64,000 nucleotides of DNA from Galerina marginata (taxonomy: Eukaryota; Basidiomycota; Agaricomycetes; Agaricales; Galerinaceae): positions 1,178,001 to 1,242,000 of the forward strand of contig JAECYW010000012.1 in NCBI GenBank assembly GCA_023014335.1. The letters are read 5' to 3'. Each line of letters opens with the position of its first letter. Position 1 is the first letter of the stretch. Positions 32,001 to 43,030 of the stretch are shown here, piece after piece. Made by a program: the position numbers and the translations under genes. Below the pieces are notes generated by a model. It searched no databases. It had not been told where the DNA came from and saw only the letters and a list, made by a program, of their open reading frames with translations.

Positions 32001-35000
32001 GACCCAAAAAGCGTAAATTTGTGTGAATTTACACTTAAAACAGATTTCAGTGAGCTAGATATGCTAAAATGTGTTGCCCAGACAAATCTAGAATAATGTA
32101 CAAATATTTACATATGTTTTGCAGTGATGTCATGGTGTCCAAATCTGGCAAACAGCTAGCTCAACTTGGTGAAAATCGCAAAATCGGTGTTAAACTGACT
32201 GGATAACCCATAAAAGGCACACCAAACATTGCAAAACATGACCAAATAACATGAAAATAATGTTCTAGAAGCTTACATAATCAAACTCACAGCAGGACTT
32301 TGTGCAATTGCTTTCGATTTGGTAATGCACCAACTTGGACCAAAATATTCTCAGGGATATGTCATGTGATATGTGTGCACAGACCATCTCTTAGGTAAAA
32401 AAAACATCATCTGTATTTTTATTTTATTTTAATGCCTTTAAATCTCCCAATATAGTGTATTTCAAACAATATTCCGCATTTGGTAAGTCACATGAAAATG
32501 TGACAATACATATGTGACACCATTTTATAGCCCCGATTTTTCTAATAATTACACACTTTATTTCAAGGCAATCCGATAAAAACTAAGCGACGTATGAATT
32601 AATCTTGTTACAAGTTCTTACGTAGTAAAAGAACTTGTTTTCCGGCCTGCATAGCAGGCAGAAATGGTTCCTAACAAAACCAATGGAAATTCTCCCACTG
32701 CTATAGTGACCCTGCATGGTTTCTGTATCTCAGCCATTACTCAGCCAATTTTTATGATCTTGGTATCAAAAAATTCGTAAAAATCAGGGCTTTCATGTGG
32801 CATGTGTATCCAGGGTTGATTAGGTCATGTGACCTGTTCACACGACCCAAAAAGCGTAAATTTGTGTGAATTTACACTTAAAACAGATTTCAGTGAGCTA
32901 GATATGCTAAAATGTGTTGCCCAGACAAATCTAGAATAATGTACAAATATTTACATATGTTTTGCAGTGATGTCATGGTGTCCAAATCTGGCAAACAGCT
33001 AGCTCAACTTGGTGAAAATCGCAAAATCGGTGTTAAACTGACTGGATAACCCATAAAAGGCACACCAAACATTGCAAAACATGACCAAATAACATGAAAA
33101 TAATGTTCTAGAAGCTTACATAATCAAACTCACAGCAGGACTTTGTGCAATTGCTTTCGATTTGGTAATGCACCAACTTGGACCAAAATATTCTCAGGGA
33201 TATGTCATGTGATATGTGTGCACAGACCATCTCTTAGGTAAAAAAAACATCATCTGTATTTTTATTTTATTTTAATGCCTTTAAATCTCCCAATATAGTG
33301 TATTTCAAACAATATTCCGCATTTGGTAAGTCACATGAAAATGTGACAATACATATGTGACACCATTTTATAGCCCCGATTTTTCTAATAATTACACACT
33401 TTATTTCAAGGCAATCCGATAAAAACTAAGCGACGTATGAATTAATCTTGTTACAAGTTCTTACGTAGTAAAAGAACTTGTTTTCCGGCCTGCATAGCAG
33501 GCAGAAATGGTTCCTAACAAAACCAATGGAAATTCTCCCACTGCTATAGTGACCCTGCATGGTTTCTGTATCTCAGCCATTACTCAGCCAATTTTTATGA
33601 TCTTGGTATCAAAAAATTCGTAAAAATCAGGGCTTTCATGTGGCATGTGTATCCAGGGTTGATTAGGTCATGTGACCTGTTCACACGACCCAAAAAGCGT
33701 AAATTTGTGTGAATTTACACTTAAAACAGATTTCAGTGAGCTAGATATGCTAAAATGTGTTGCCCAGACAAATCTAGAATAATGTACAAATATTTACATA
33801 TGTTTTGCAGTGATGTCATGGTGTCCAAATCTGGCAAACAGCTAGCTCAACTTGGTGAAAATCGCAAAATCGGTGTTAAACTGACTGGATAACCCATAAA
33901 AGGCACACCAAACATTGCAAAACATGACCAAATAACATGAAAATAATGTTCTAGAAGCTTACATAATCAAACTCACAGCAGGACTTTGTGCAATTGCTTT
34001 CGATTTGGTAATGCACCAACTTGGACCAAAATATTCTCAGGGATATGTCATGTGATATGTGTGCACAGACCATCTCTTAGGTAAAAAAAACATCATCTGT
34101 ATTTTTATTTTATTTTAATGCCTTTAAATCTCCCAATATAGTGTATTTCAAACAATATTCCGCATTTGGTAAGTCACATGAAAATGTGACAATACATATG
34201 TGACACCATTTTATAGCCCCGATTTTTCTAATAATTACACACTTTATTTCAAGGCAATCCGATAAAAACTAAGCGACGTATGAATTAATCTTGTTACAAG
34301 TTCTTACGTAGTAAAAGAACTTGTTTTCCGGCCTGCATAGCAGGCAGAAATGGTTCCTAACAAAACCAATGGAAATTCTCCCACTGCTATAGTGACCCTG
34401 CATGGTTTCTGTATCTCAGCCATTACTCAGCCAATTTTTATGATCTTGGTATCAAAAAATTCGTAAAAATCAGGGCCTTCCTGGTCACGTGACCAGGCCG
34501 TTTTAGGCTTGTTAGATCCGCCTTATTTTTCTGCTTTTTTTGAGTATAAGATCATCCCAATCGGTTCAGATTTGAGCGGACTATGCATTATTTACTCATT
34601 TAACCTTTATTTATAGTCGCACTTACCCGGAATGTAAGAACTTGTTTTTGCCATGCGCAGCAATGGCCTCTGAACAAGTTAGGTATCCAAGAATATAGAA
34701 TCAAACTTAATGACTCAATAATCTTGTTTTTCCTTATAAGAGAGACCGCAAAAGGAGCCTTGCAGTGGAAAAGCATATAACGGCTGCTCCAAAGTTCAAC
34801 ACTTTTCGGTAATTCCGAGTCCTAAAGATACCAGTTAATCAGTTATTAAATTAAGGAAGATATTTTACCTTAATAGCCTTCTGCCATCCTGGAAGGGAAT
34901 AGATGCTACGCTTGACTTTCCGTATCTCTCTTAAGACTCCAAGAACCTTCTGATATTGTTCTTCATTGGATTCTTTGGATAAAGCAAGGTCCTGAGGTTT

Positions 35001-35624
35001 TATAAGATCAATAACGTCCAGGAAAATTTTAAATTAATACTTACTTTTCTAAGAGAGTAAGCTTCATCCAGTAAAGTCTTCCAGCTTCGACCTTTCATTT
35101 CCCAAAAGCTTGGATTGGCTTCTAGGATTTGATTCCATTGCGAAAGGTTGTTGGAAAGAATAGGCATCTTGTCAAAAGCCTCAAAAGTAGTAGAAGATAC
35201 GGAGGGGTTGACAGAAGTAGGGATTTGAGCTTTATTTATAGATTTTCGGGGCTGTTTTTGACGCTTTCAAGGCGGTGACTGAGGATCAAAAGGAACAGAC
35301 CCAGATTCAATATCTTCATAGTCGGAATCCTCATTCTCTTCCTCTCCAGAGTCTGAAATAAATTCCTTGGAGTCTACAAAGTCATGCCGGGTAATGTCTT
35401 CCAAGAAGTTCAGCTGATGGTGTTGAGGTTCGTTGGTTCCAAACTAGCAGAATTTAAAGATGATACCTTAAGTGGACTGTAAAAATCCTTACCTGCCTCT
35501 TATCCAAGAGGTGTTGAAGTTGGCCTAGATATTCTATAGCAACCTCTGGATTGTACTTCTGCAAAAATTGGTTTCCAACAAAAAATTGCAAGAGTTCAGA
35601 GTCTGAGAGGTTCTTTACTTCCAT
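29016..35624 (-). pseudogene. TET/JBP-like 2-oxoglutarate/Fe(II) dioxygenase gene, decayed
   Basis: Multi-exon gene on the minus strand; main exons about 35624-35493, 35443-35047, 34991-34869, 34821-34679 continued at 30921-30874, then 30830-30610, 30568-30375, 30330-30180, 30120-29970, 29920-29665, 29610-29335 and 29285-29016. Junctions are phase 0 or in frame. The C-terminal exons carry CNNYTAPLHKDNDTV (HxD) and ARTNSLW, then SGSTMHGTMLPS with a second His. I read these as the Fe(II)-binding triad of a TET/JBP-like DNA base oxygenase, a family known to accompany KDZ elements in basidiomycetes. Another 2OG oxygenase type is possible. A CLKCKDLDVDKKC cluster lies mid-protein. Two lesions: TGA at 35269-35267 inside a basic PP(stop)KRQKQPRKS stretch, one C-to-T step from CGA, and the HINE-like array 30922-34678 inside an exon. 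Removing the array restores frame (SWIP / KEETLTW). Confidence 0.6.
30922..34678 (+). mobile_element. HINE-like array, n = 4 (385 + 4 x 843 bp)
   Basis: 5' termini TTACAAGTTCTTAC at 30922, 31765, 32608, 33451 and 34294 (exact 843-bp period), with a single 3' terminus ending CTCTGAACAAG at 34678. Units 2-4 are essentially identical and unit 1 shows scattered changes just after the 5' segment (for example near 31130 and 31190). The 843-bp unit lacks a 47-nt stretch, present in the 890-bp units, that itself begins like a second 5' terminus. Inserted in an exon of the TET/JBP-like gene, 5' of a T on the plus strand. Confidence 0.88.
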
Positions 35625-35719
35625 AGAAATGCTCCTCCTGAGCCAGGTTTTAATAGATGGAATCTTAGATCATTTAGAATCTTCTCTGTGGCCTATATAG
35701 AGTTCAGCAGGGTACTTAC

Positions 35720-35884
35720 AAATTTGGCTTGATCAGCCACAATCTTGGACAGCATTTTCTGCTCCCACAAGACACTGGTAACCTTATCAATTGGTTTCCC
35801 CTCTAGCTCTGCAAAAGAGGCTGTCAAAAGGTTACCCAGTTCTAAAGAAGAAATAGGGAGAAGAACAGGAGTGTGGCTGGACAT
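35720..35884 (-). pseudogene. Possible first exon of the TET/JBP-like gene
   Basis: MSSHTPVLLPISSLELGNLL to DQAKF, followed by a good GTAAGTACC donor at 35719. The nearest acceptor (35638) enters the next exon in the wrong frame (a stop follows LRL). Either the gene really starts at the Met at 35624, or a small indel has broken this junction, or the exon belongs to something else. Its spacing and strand make it the natural first exon. Confidence 0.35.
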
Positions 35885-36109
35885 GATGAAGGTTGATAAC
35901 AAGAAGACTAACATCCAGATGTCACAAGACTTCTTAAAAAGGCGTCACAAGCTATCAAAGCTAACCTAGAGGCTGTAACTACTAAAATCGCAGTTCCAAA
36001 CCTTGGTAGCATACTTATATATGATTTACCAAGGATCAATCAAGCAATACAGGTTACAATAGAGACCTTGAGAGAATAGAGAAAATTAATATACTAAAGT
36101 ATTATAAGG

Positions 36110-39100
36110 TCAATTAAAGTTAGCTAAAGAGTCATGAGTTGAGACAAAGCCAGGCAAGATTAATATGAGGCAAGATTGGCGGTGAAACGAATCACAGCGG
36201 CGACAGCGGTGCAGGGAGGTTGGGGATAGATAGGTTGGGGGTTGAAGGGGAGGATAGTTGGGTATCGGAAAAGGAAAGCGCTGGAGCAGTTTGCGACAGC
36301 GGCGACGATGGCGACAGCGCAGGGTAAGATGGGACACACAGTTAAGAGAATTGAAGAATTGAGAGGCGAGGAGAGGGGAGGAGCTGAGAGGCGATGCGAG
36401 AGGAGAGGAGCTGAGAGGCGATGCGAGAAGAGAGGAGCTGAGAGGCGATGCGAGAGGAGAGGCGACGCGGGAGGAGAGGCAATGCGAGAGGAGAGAGGAG
36501 AGGGGAGGAGAGAGAAGAGGGGAGGAGAGAGAATTGAGAGGGGAGGAGAGGGGAGGAGCTGAGAGGCGACGCAAGAGGAGAGATGACGCAAGAGGAGAGG
36601 CGACGCCCCACGCCGCAGTAGACGAGGGCGTGACGATGAGGAGACGGAGGGCGAGTACGAGGGATTGAGGTGCTCGCATTCGGGTCGTGAGTTCTCCCGT
36701 TCCCCTCCTCAGCCAGGCCCGAGATTCCGTCGTGAGCAGGCGCAGGCGTGTTCGTGTTCGTGCTCGTCGGCCTTGCTCCCGCGGCTGTTCGTTGAGTGGA
36801 TGGAACAGCGCAGGCTCGTTGTCTGTGCCTTGACGTCGCGAATGGTTCAACGCTAAACGACCGGCTGCACGCGGGGTGGGTCCTGCTGCTGCTGCTTCTC
36901 GAGTCGCCGGTGCTTGGAGGTGCAAGAGTCTTCGTGGACCGTGCTTCCCGCGGCTGTTTGTTGGAACAGCGCCAGCTCGTTGTCCGTGTTTTTCTGGGGA
37001 TGTCGAGGCGGACCCATGAAACGACGACGGAGGCGAAAGAAAGGACAAGGGGGCAAGCTGGCGAGGGAAGGCGACGGCAGGCAAGGCAAGGGACAAGGCG
37101 AGTGGCGGAGGCGGGAAAGGAGGCAGTAAATCGGGTGGCATGTAGGCTGTAGGGCGTTGAATAAACTTAAGTAAAAGAAAAACTTTAAGAACATACCTAG
37201 GAGAGCTTCATGCACAGGAAGCACGAACAGCGATGAGGCGACGTCGGGACGACAACGAGGCAGGTGACGCGAGCCGAGTCGAGCATGATGGTGAGGGTGC
37301 AGCAGATGGAGGCTAGGCGAGTCCACCACGACGACGAGGCAGGTGACGCGAGCCGAGTCGAGCATGATGGTGAGGGTGCAGCAGATGGAGGCGAGGCGAG
37401 TCCACCGGACTGCCGACGTGGCCAGCAAACCGTGATGGAGGCGACCGGAGGAGAGGCGAGATGGATATGTGGCCAAGGAGGCGGCGGATCGAGGGCCACG
37501 TAGACGACAGGGATCGTGTTGGATCGCGTGTGATCGCGTGTATCTGCCAGCAACCTGTGGGTTGGGGAATAAACTCAAAAAGTAAGTAAAAAAGTAAGAA
37601 GAACTTACTTGGTGAACGGTTGGTGCGCAGGAACCGCGAAGGCTAACAGAGGCGACATCGGATGGCCGTCACAGCCAGAGCCTTACGCCTCCGAGTCGCC
37701 TTCGCGGACAGAAAAGCCAAGAAGAAAAAAAACAAAAGAAGAAATAGAAGAAATAGAAACAGCGTGGCACCCCCCCCGATGGGGGATGCGCTATCGGCCT
37801 ATCCGGGCGGATTCGCTGGAGAAGAGAAAAACGGAGGCGAAGGTTTCAAGCCAACGCCTCGAGGAGAGAGGAGAGAAGGAGGGAGGCGATGACTTTAAGT
37901 CAACGCGAACTGTCACGCAACACGTAACATCAGGTGACGTTCAAGACGCACCTGACTTTCAAAGTCGTACGACTTTGTTTCTCGCCGCACTTCCCCTGCT
38001 ATCCCCGTTCGCCTTAGCCCTCCCCTCCCGGGCCCTCCGACTCTTGCCCTTACCCATCACCACTGTCTCTCGCCACACCGCCTCCACCTCGTCGGCCCTG
38101 CCGTCGCAGCTCCTGCACCTGCCGCCTACACTAACATCAACGTCAACCACCACCCCGTCGCCTCCCTCGCTCGTCCGCTCGCCAAATGCTTCAAGACACA
38201 CATTGTACGTGACTTTAGAGTGTGATTATGTACATTTAAACTAATTTCTCAACTTTTTACAGCTTTTTAGGCCTTGCAAGGCACGAACCAACACGACATA
38301 TCGCGTCGCCACGTTGCGAGCCCCCCCTCCAACCCGAGGGCTGTGGGCCGACGTCTGGACGGTGGGACTGGGTTAGCGGGGTGACGAATACGAAGGGGAG
38401 ACCCGTGAAATGGGAGACCTACCAGGTGTGTCGTGAAACGAGTCGCAAGGCTCGTTTCGCTGTTCTTTTTCTGCCCTCACCCCACACCTCACCAACTGCC
38501 TCCAGGCCAACCCCTTACCTCGTAGAGGGTGCATACACCCGCCCACTCCTTACCCTCTGCACAGGCACGAGCGGCTCCGTCAGCTACACCCTCCCACCAT
38601 CCCCGCCTCTCGAAACGCCCGACCGCGAGCAGCAGCCTGACAACCGCTGCTGCTGTCATGTGCGTTGGCGAGCAACGGCAGCGGAAGCGATGCCGCCGTA
38701 AGCACACCCACCACATTCCCCTCCCCACTGCGCTAACCCACCAACAGGTTGCGCAGCAGCCCGTTCCGGCCACGCCGACGACGACGGGCAACGATTAGCC
38801 CAAACGCTCGCCGTTGGTGACGCGGTACCCCCCCACCCCCCCCATCTCGCCTGCCACTTTACGGCGAACACAGGCATTCGCAGCGCCGTCACTGCCTTCT
38901 CGTAGGTTGACCCAACGCCCACGCACTAGCAAGCGGGAGCCCGACGCCGATGCATTGACCCTCCCCCAACTCGCCCCTCATCCTTTCGTGCCCGCGAATC
39001 CCATTCGCGGCCGCCCGCCCACGCACTCGCATCTAGGGACTCGACGCCTGTGCATCGAGCCTCTTGCGGGCCCGCCCATTTGCTTGCAACAGGGCTGCCG

Positions 39101-39940
39101 GCTAGTCGCCCCGCTCGACCCAGGCCCCGTACTCGTATTCGGGGATTCGGGGGCTTGTGCGTCTGGCCTCCCGCGGCCATTGCTCTCCCCCATCGTTTGG
39201 CACCCGCGTCGCCGGTATCCAACGCCCACCTACTTGCATTCGCGACCCGCCACCTGTGCGTCGGGCCTCCCGCGCCGCCGGATTTAATGCCCACTCACCC
39301 GCGTTCAAACCGTATCTCGTCCCCCCAGTCTTCCTCCCTCTTCCGGGTCCCAAGGCTGCGACCTGAACCAAACCGACGGCTATCCACCACAACACCTCGC
39401 ACCACCGATTCCTAGCCGCAACCCGAGGACCATCCGAATCATCATCCTGGCTGGGTTACGCTCAGGTAGGTCTATCCGCGGAGATTCGTTCGGTCTTCGT
39501 TGACCAATTTCCTTTGCAGTATGCGTGATCATACTTCGGTGCATCACAGCCTAAACACGACGAACGCGGCGTCAGCACGAAGAAAATAGGAACGATTGGC
39601 TTACTTACGGCCGCAGCGTGGGTGGGGGTTGAGAACCAGGTACGTCAAGTCCCTTGGGGTGCGTTTGGCGCTTCGTTGACGGATTTCATTTGCAGTGGTT
39701 GGGGCTATGTGTGATGATACCTATTCAAGGTATCATTGCTCAGGGCACACATGTGGCTCAAGCTCGCGGTTGGCAATGGTGATGGGAATCACGGTGCGGG
39801 GCTGCGGGAAGGCTCAACAATTCGAAGGCTGCGGGTTCTGAGGAAACCGGCACGGCTTGGAGCAGGGTGCGGACCCGCTCGCTGGCGTGTAGTAGGCTAG
39901 ATTTGTAGTAGGACTGTTTAAGTTAGAAGTCTACGTTAAT
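36110..39940. other. GC-rich low-complexity island, no gene I can support
   Basis: Base composition changes sharply near 36.1 kb. The island contains GAGAGGAGAGGCGATGCG-type purine-rich tandem repeats (36355-36620) and two copies of an about 80-bp repeat (GACGACGAGGCAGGTGACGC, 37255-37410). Long open frames here (for example 36110-37141 minus and 37609-38244 plus) are Pro/Ser/Arg-rich and look like composition artefacts. Intron-like AT-rich inserts with good borders occur on the minus strand near 37135-37200 and 37560-37605, and on the plus strand at 38209-38262. Some real exons may therefore be hidden, but I cannot assemble one. Confidence 0.4.
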
Positions 39941-40103
39941 ATATTTTTTAGGCTTTACAGCCACATGTCTTTGGGTCTTCTGTAGTTGATAGTTTTACCT
40001 TCAACTATGGTTTAATTAGTTAGATAAAGATATCATTATTTATATATTCAAAAGCCACCGTTTGCATAAGTGAACTTTCAGGCGGTCGTGCTAGAGTACA
40101 GTC

Positions 40104-40145
40104 CTAACCCTAAGAGGACCGACGCGTCGGTCCTCTTAGGGTTAG
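40104..40145. repeat. 42-bp perfect palindrome, copy 3
   Basis: Identical 42-bp core to the copies near 28.8 kb, followed by CACAGCCACATG on the right but lacking the left outer arm. It lies about 110 bp upstream of the ATG of JmjC-like copy A. Confidence 0.9.
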
Positions 40146-40254
40146 CACAGCCACATGCCTGACCCAAGACGCATGTTGAAGTTGATTTCTTTCGCCTCCT
40201 ACCGTCAATCTCAACCTCAACTTCCCTTTACAACTCTTGCTTCTTTTTTCAAAT

Positions 40255-42823
40255 ATGTCTACTAATGCTTCTTCTTCTTCTCAGCCCCTCTCTCAGGGTA
40301 TTATTTCAAACCATTTACGGAACTAAAAGCCTTGTTGATTCAGTTGTTTCTTAGCTCCAGCTCCAGCCACAGCAGCTGATTCTCCTAGAGCCAACTCTTT
40401 GCTGCTTGCAGCATTCCCATGGGATACTGATAGCTTAACTGAGCCAGTTCTTGCAGATGTTTTCCAGGGTTCCAGTACTTTAGACAAGTTGCTGAAGGTA
40501 CGGTTCAATTTAAGGGTTTTAAAACCTTATTCTTATCTGGGGTTTCAATCTGAAGCACTTTGGTAACTCCATGGATATGTTTGAAAAGCGCTTTGGAGCA
40601 CACCGCATCACGGGGGATAGTGGACTTCGCCAGCACCTGCGTATTGAGGGCCCAGACATGGAAACTGGCGAGCCTGCCTCCCGCAATACTGTGGTAGCCT
40701 ACAAAAAAGGCAAGAAACCTGTCAAAGTCAACAACGACCTTGCCATTTTGGTCTGTTCATATCGCGTTTTGGATGTTGCTGCCTGGTTACTTGGCAGGCA
40801 ATCCACAATACTGGTTCCACAGCATCCCAAACTCCCTCTTCCTAAATTGAGCTTACGCGTATGTTTCTTTTTATATTATTTAAGTCTTTTATTCTGAATA
40901 TTTGCAGAGGTTATCACTGGTGAATGATTGTCGGTCTATACTGCTAGACGCACGGGCAAATTTCAGGAGCCAAGATACCCTGCAAACTCCTTACGCCACT
41001 AACAATATACACCTGAGCACGCTCAAGTTTTTATGCAACGTCGAGGCCAATAGCGGCTCCTTGCAAACTCTATGGAATTTACAACTCGCCGCCATGCATC
41101 TTAGGCATTTGTTGACGATGGAATACACTCCGGACAGCTATAGTATACCGGATGTTCCAAATGATCTAAATGACTTGTTTTTCCCTTCCGAGGAGTAAGC
41201 AGATTTATATTATATATATCCTTTATCTTTAATCATCAACTTTACCTTTATAGAGTCAGTAGTTCCTTAACACCGGCAGAAAAGGCCATATTCACCAAGC
41301 TTACCGAGGACTATAAACATGCTGGCTTCTGGCTTTCTCTTCAGATAGCTTTACTGGTTTCTCCGATTATGTTGCTTAGCGACCTTAAGCTATGTTCCTT
41401 TTCCTGGGATAAAGCGGAGATGATTGGTGTAAGTCTTTATTTTCAATTTAACTTTTGAAGCAATATTCTTACTAGAAATTTCAAGTTTTCCAAGGCTTTG
41501 GGCAATCAAAAGCCTGAAATCATCAAGCGCATCGAAAGGATGATCTGGTTGACTTTATTCGGTATAGCTGAAGGATCTACTCAGCCGTATCTAGCCATGC
41601 AATATCTGGCTACTGAGCTACCTTGGAGTGATATCGAAAACATGACTGACTCTGAGATTGAATGGTTCAAGCCAGGTATTATTGATGTACTTGATTGATC
41701 TTCTGTGATATACTAACACTTCTTCGCCTTTAGATCAGAATCTGAAGACTGCTTTGCCTTCTACTAGTGAGGTTACGATTGTAGGGCCAATTTCGGAAAG
41801 TTGGCCTATGGCTTCAGTTCTGCGCTCTCTACTTCCAGGCTTGATTGCTAGTGCATCTCAGCAAGGGCCTAGTGGAAACCCTGATGGTGAAGAAGATGGT
41901 GAAGGTGATTCTGCAGGTGCAGGTGCAGGTTCAGGTTCAGGCTCAGGCTCAGGCGCAGCCTCAGGTTCAGGCTCAGGCGCAGCCTCAGGTTCAGGCTCAG
42001 GTTCAGGCTCAGGCGCAGCCTCAGGTTCAGGCTCAGGCGCAGCCTCAGGTTCAGGCTCAGGCGCACCAGCTCCTGAACCAGAAGGTAAATTAATATCTAT
42101 CTAAATGTCCTTTCTCTAGATTTAACCTGATAGTTTATATAGATACTACTGGAGATGCGCCTGCTGACCAGTCAGCTCCTGGAACTCAAGGTAAGTAAAC
42201 CAATATTCATTTATATGTTGCTAGCTTTAACTTTAGTTTCTATAGATCCTCTGGAAGAGCAGGAAACTGATGCTAATGAGCCTGTAGCTCCTGGTGATCC
42301 ACCCGCATTGAATACCGAAGGTGAATTTAAATTTTATTTTAAGTGTATTGATTCTAATTCTAATCTTATTTAGACCTGGGGAGGAAATTGCGTGAGCGCG
42401 GTGAAAAACGCCCTCTCCCAGTTCCAGAGCCCATCGTCAAGAAGAACCCCAAGCGCAATACTCAGTCAAAGGGAAAAGGAAAAGCCAACCCAAAACTCCT
42501 CACGTACTCGCCGCTTCCTCTCTTCAACGTGGAAGAAGACCAGAAAACCTACGTTCCTCAGCAGGACATTGAAATGTCCTTTCCAGACGCTAAATTGGAT
42601 GTGGTTACAAATCCACCCGAGGTAAGAATATATTTACATTTAAGCTACTTTTACTAAATCCTCTGAGATAGAGAGTCAAGATGTATGATGAAGTGAAGGC
42701 TGCCGATGTCAATGACGCAGTTCTTTATGATGCTTTTGGCCGGCCCACTGTTGTCCATCCAACCTTTCACGTAAGTCTCATTTCTGGTAATATAACCGAA
42801 GATATCTGACTATGGAATTATCA
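40255..42823 (+). pseudogene. JmjC-like gene, copy A (truncated by the Helentron)
   Basis: Exons about 40255-40297, 40355-40497, 40556-40858, 40908-41194, 41254-41430, 41496-41687, 41734-42084 and four to five small exons up to about 42770, parallel to copy B on the opposite strand (54522-60363). Shared landmarks: SLLLAAFPWDTDSLTEP, LWNLQLAAMHLRHLLT, LALLVSPIMLLS-like text, EIEWFKPG, RGEKRPLPVPEPIVKKNPK and RVKMYDEVKAADVNDAVLYD. Copy A has a Gly/Ser/Ala repeat ([10 protein letters not shown]) where copy B has Pro/Glu/Ala repeats. The Helentron 3' end cuts copy A at 42824 inside the intron after HPTFH. The remaining exons, which hold the JmjC-like oxygenase core in copy B, are not found anywhere beyond the Helentron, so this copy lacks its catalytic part. 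Confidence 0.75.
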
Positions 42824-43030
42824 CTTGTTTAGAGGCCATTGCTTCGCATGGCAAAAACGAGTTCTTTTTCTTTGCTGCTTCTTTCTTATTTATAATAGTA
42901 CACTTGTTACAAATATCCTTTTAACTGTTTGAATTAAACTACATTAGTTAGAAAAAAGCTAATTAGCAATTAAACTAAATTACTCTACAAACTACCAGTA
43001 TATTATCAGCTCTGTATAATTATTATCAAT

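Noticed and set aside
30922..34678. Tandem 843/890-bp arrays as centromeric satellite or LTR retrotransposon
   Set aside because: They have defined Helentron-type ends, no primer-binding site or LTR structure, and sit singly within genes at few copies.
36110..37141. 343-codon Pro/Leu/Ser-rich open frame on the minus strand
   Set aside because: Composition follows GAGAGG-type DNA repeats; overlapping open frames exist on both strands; no motif or consistent splicing.
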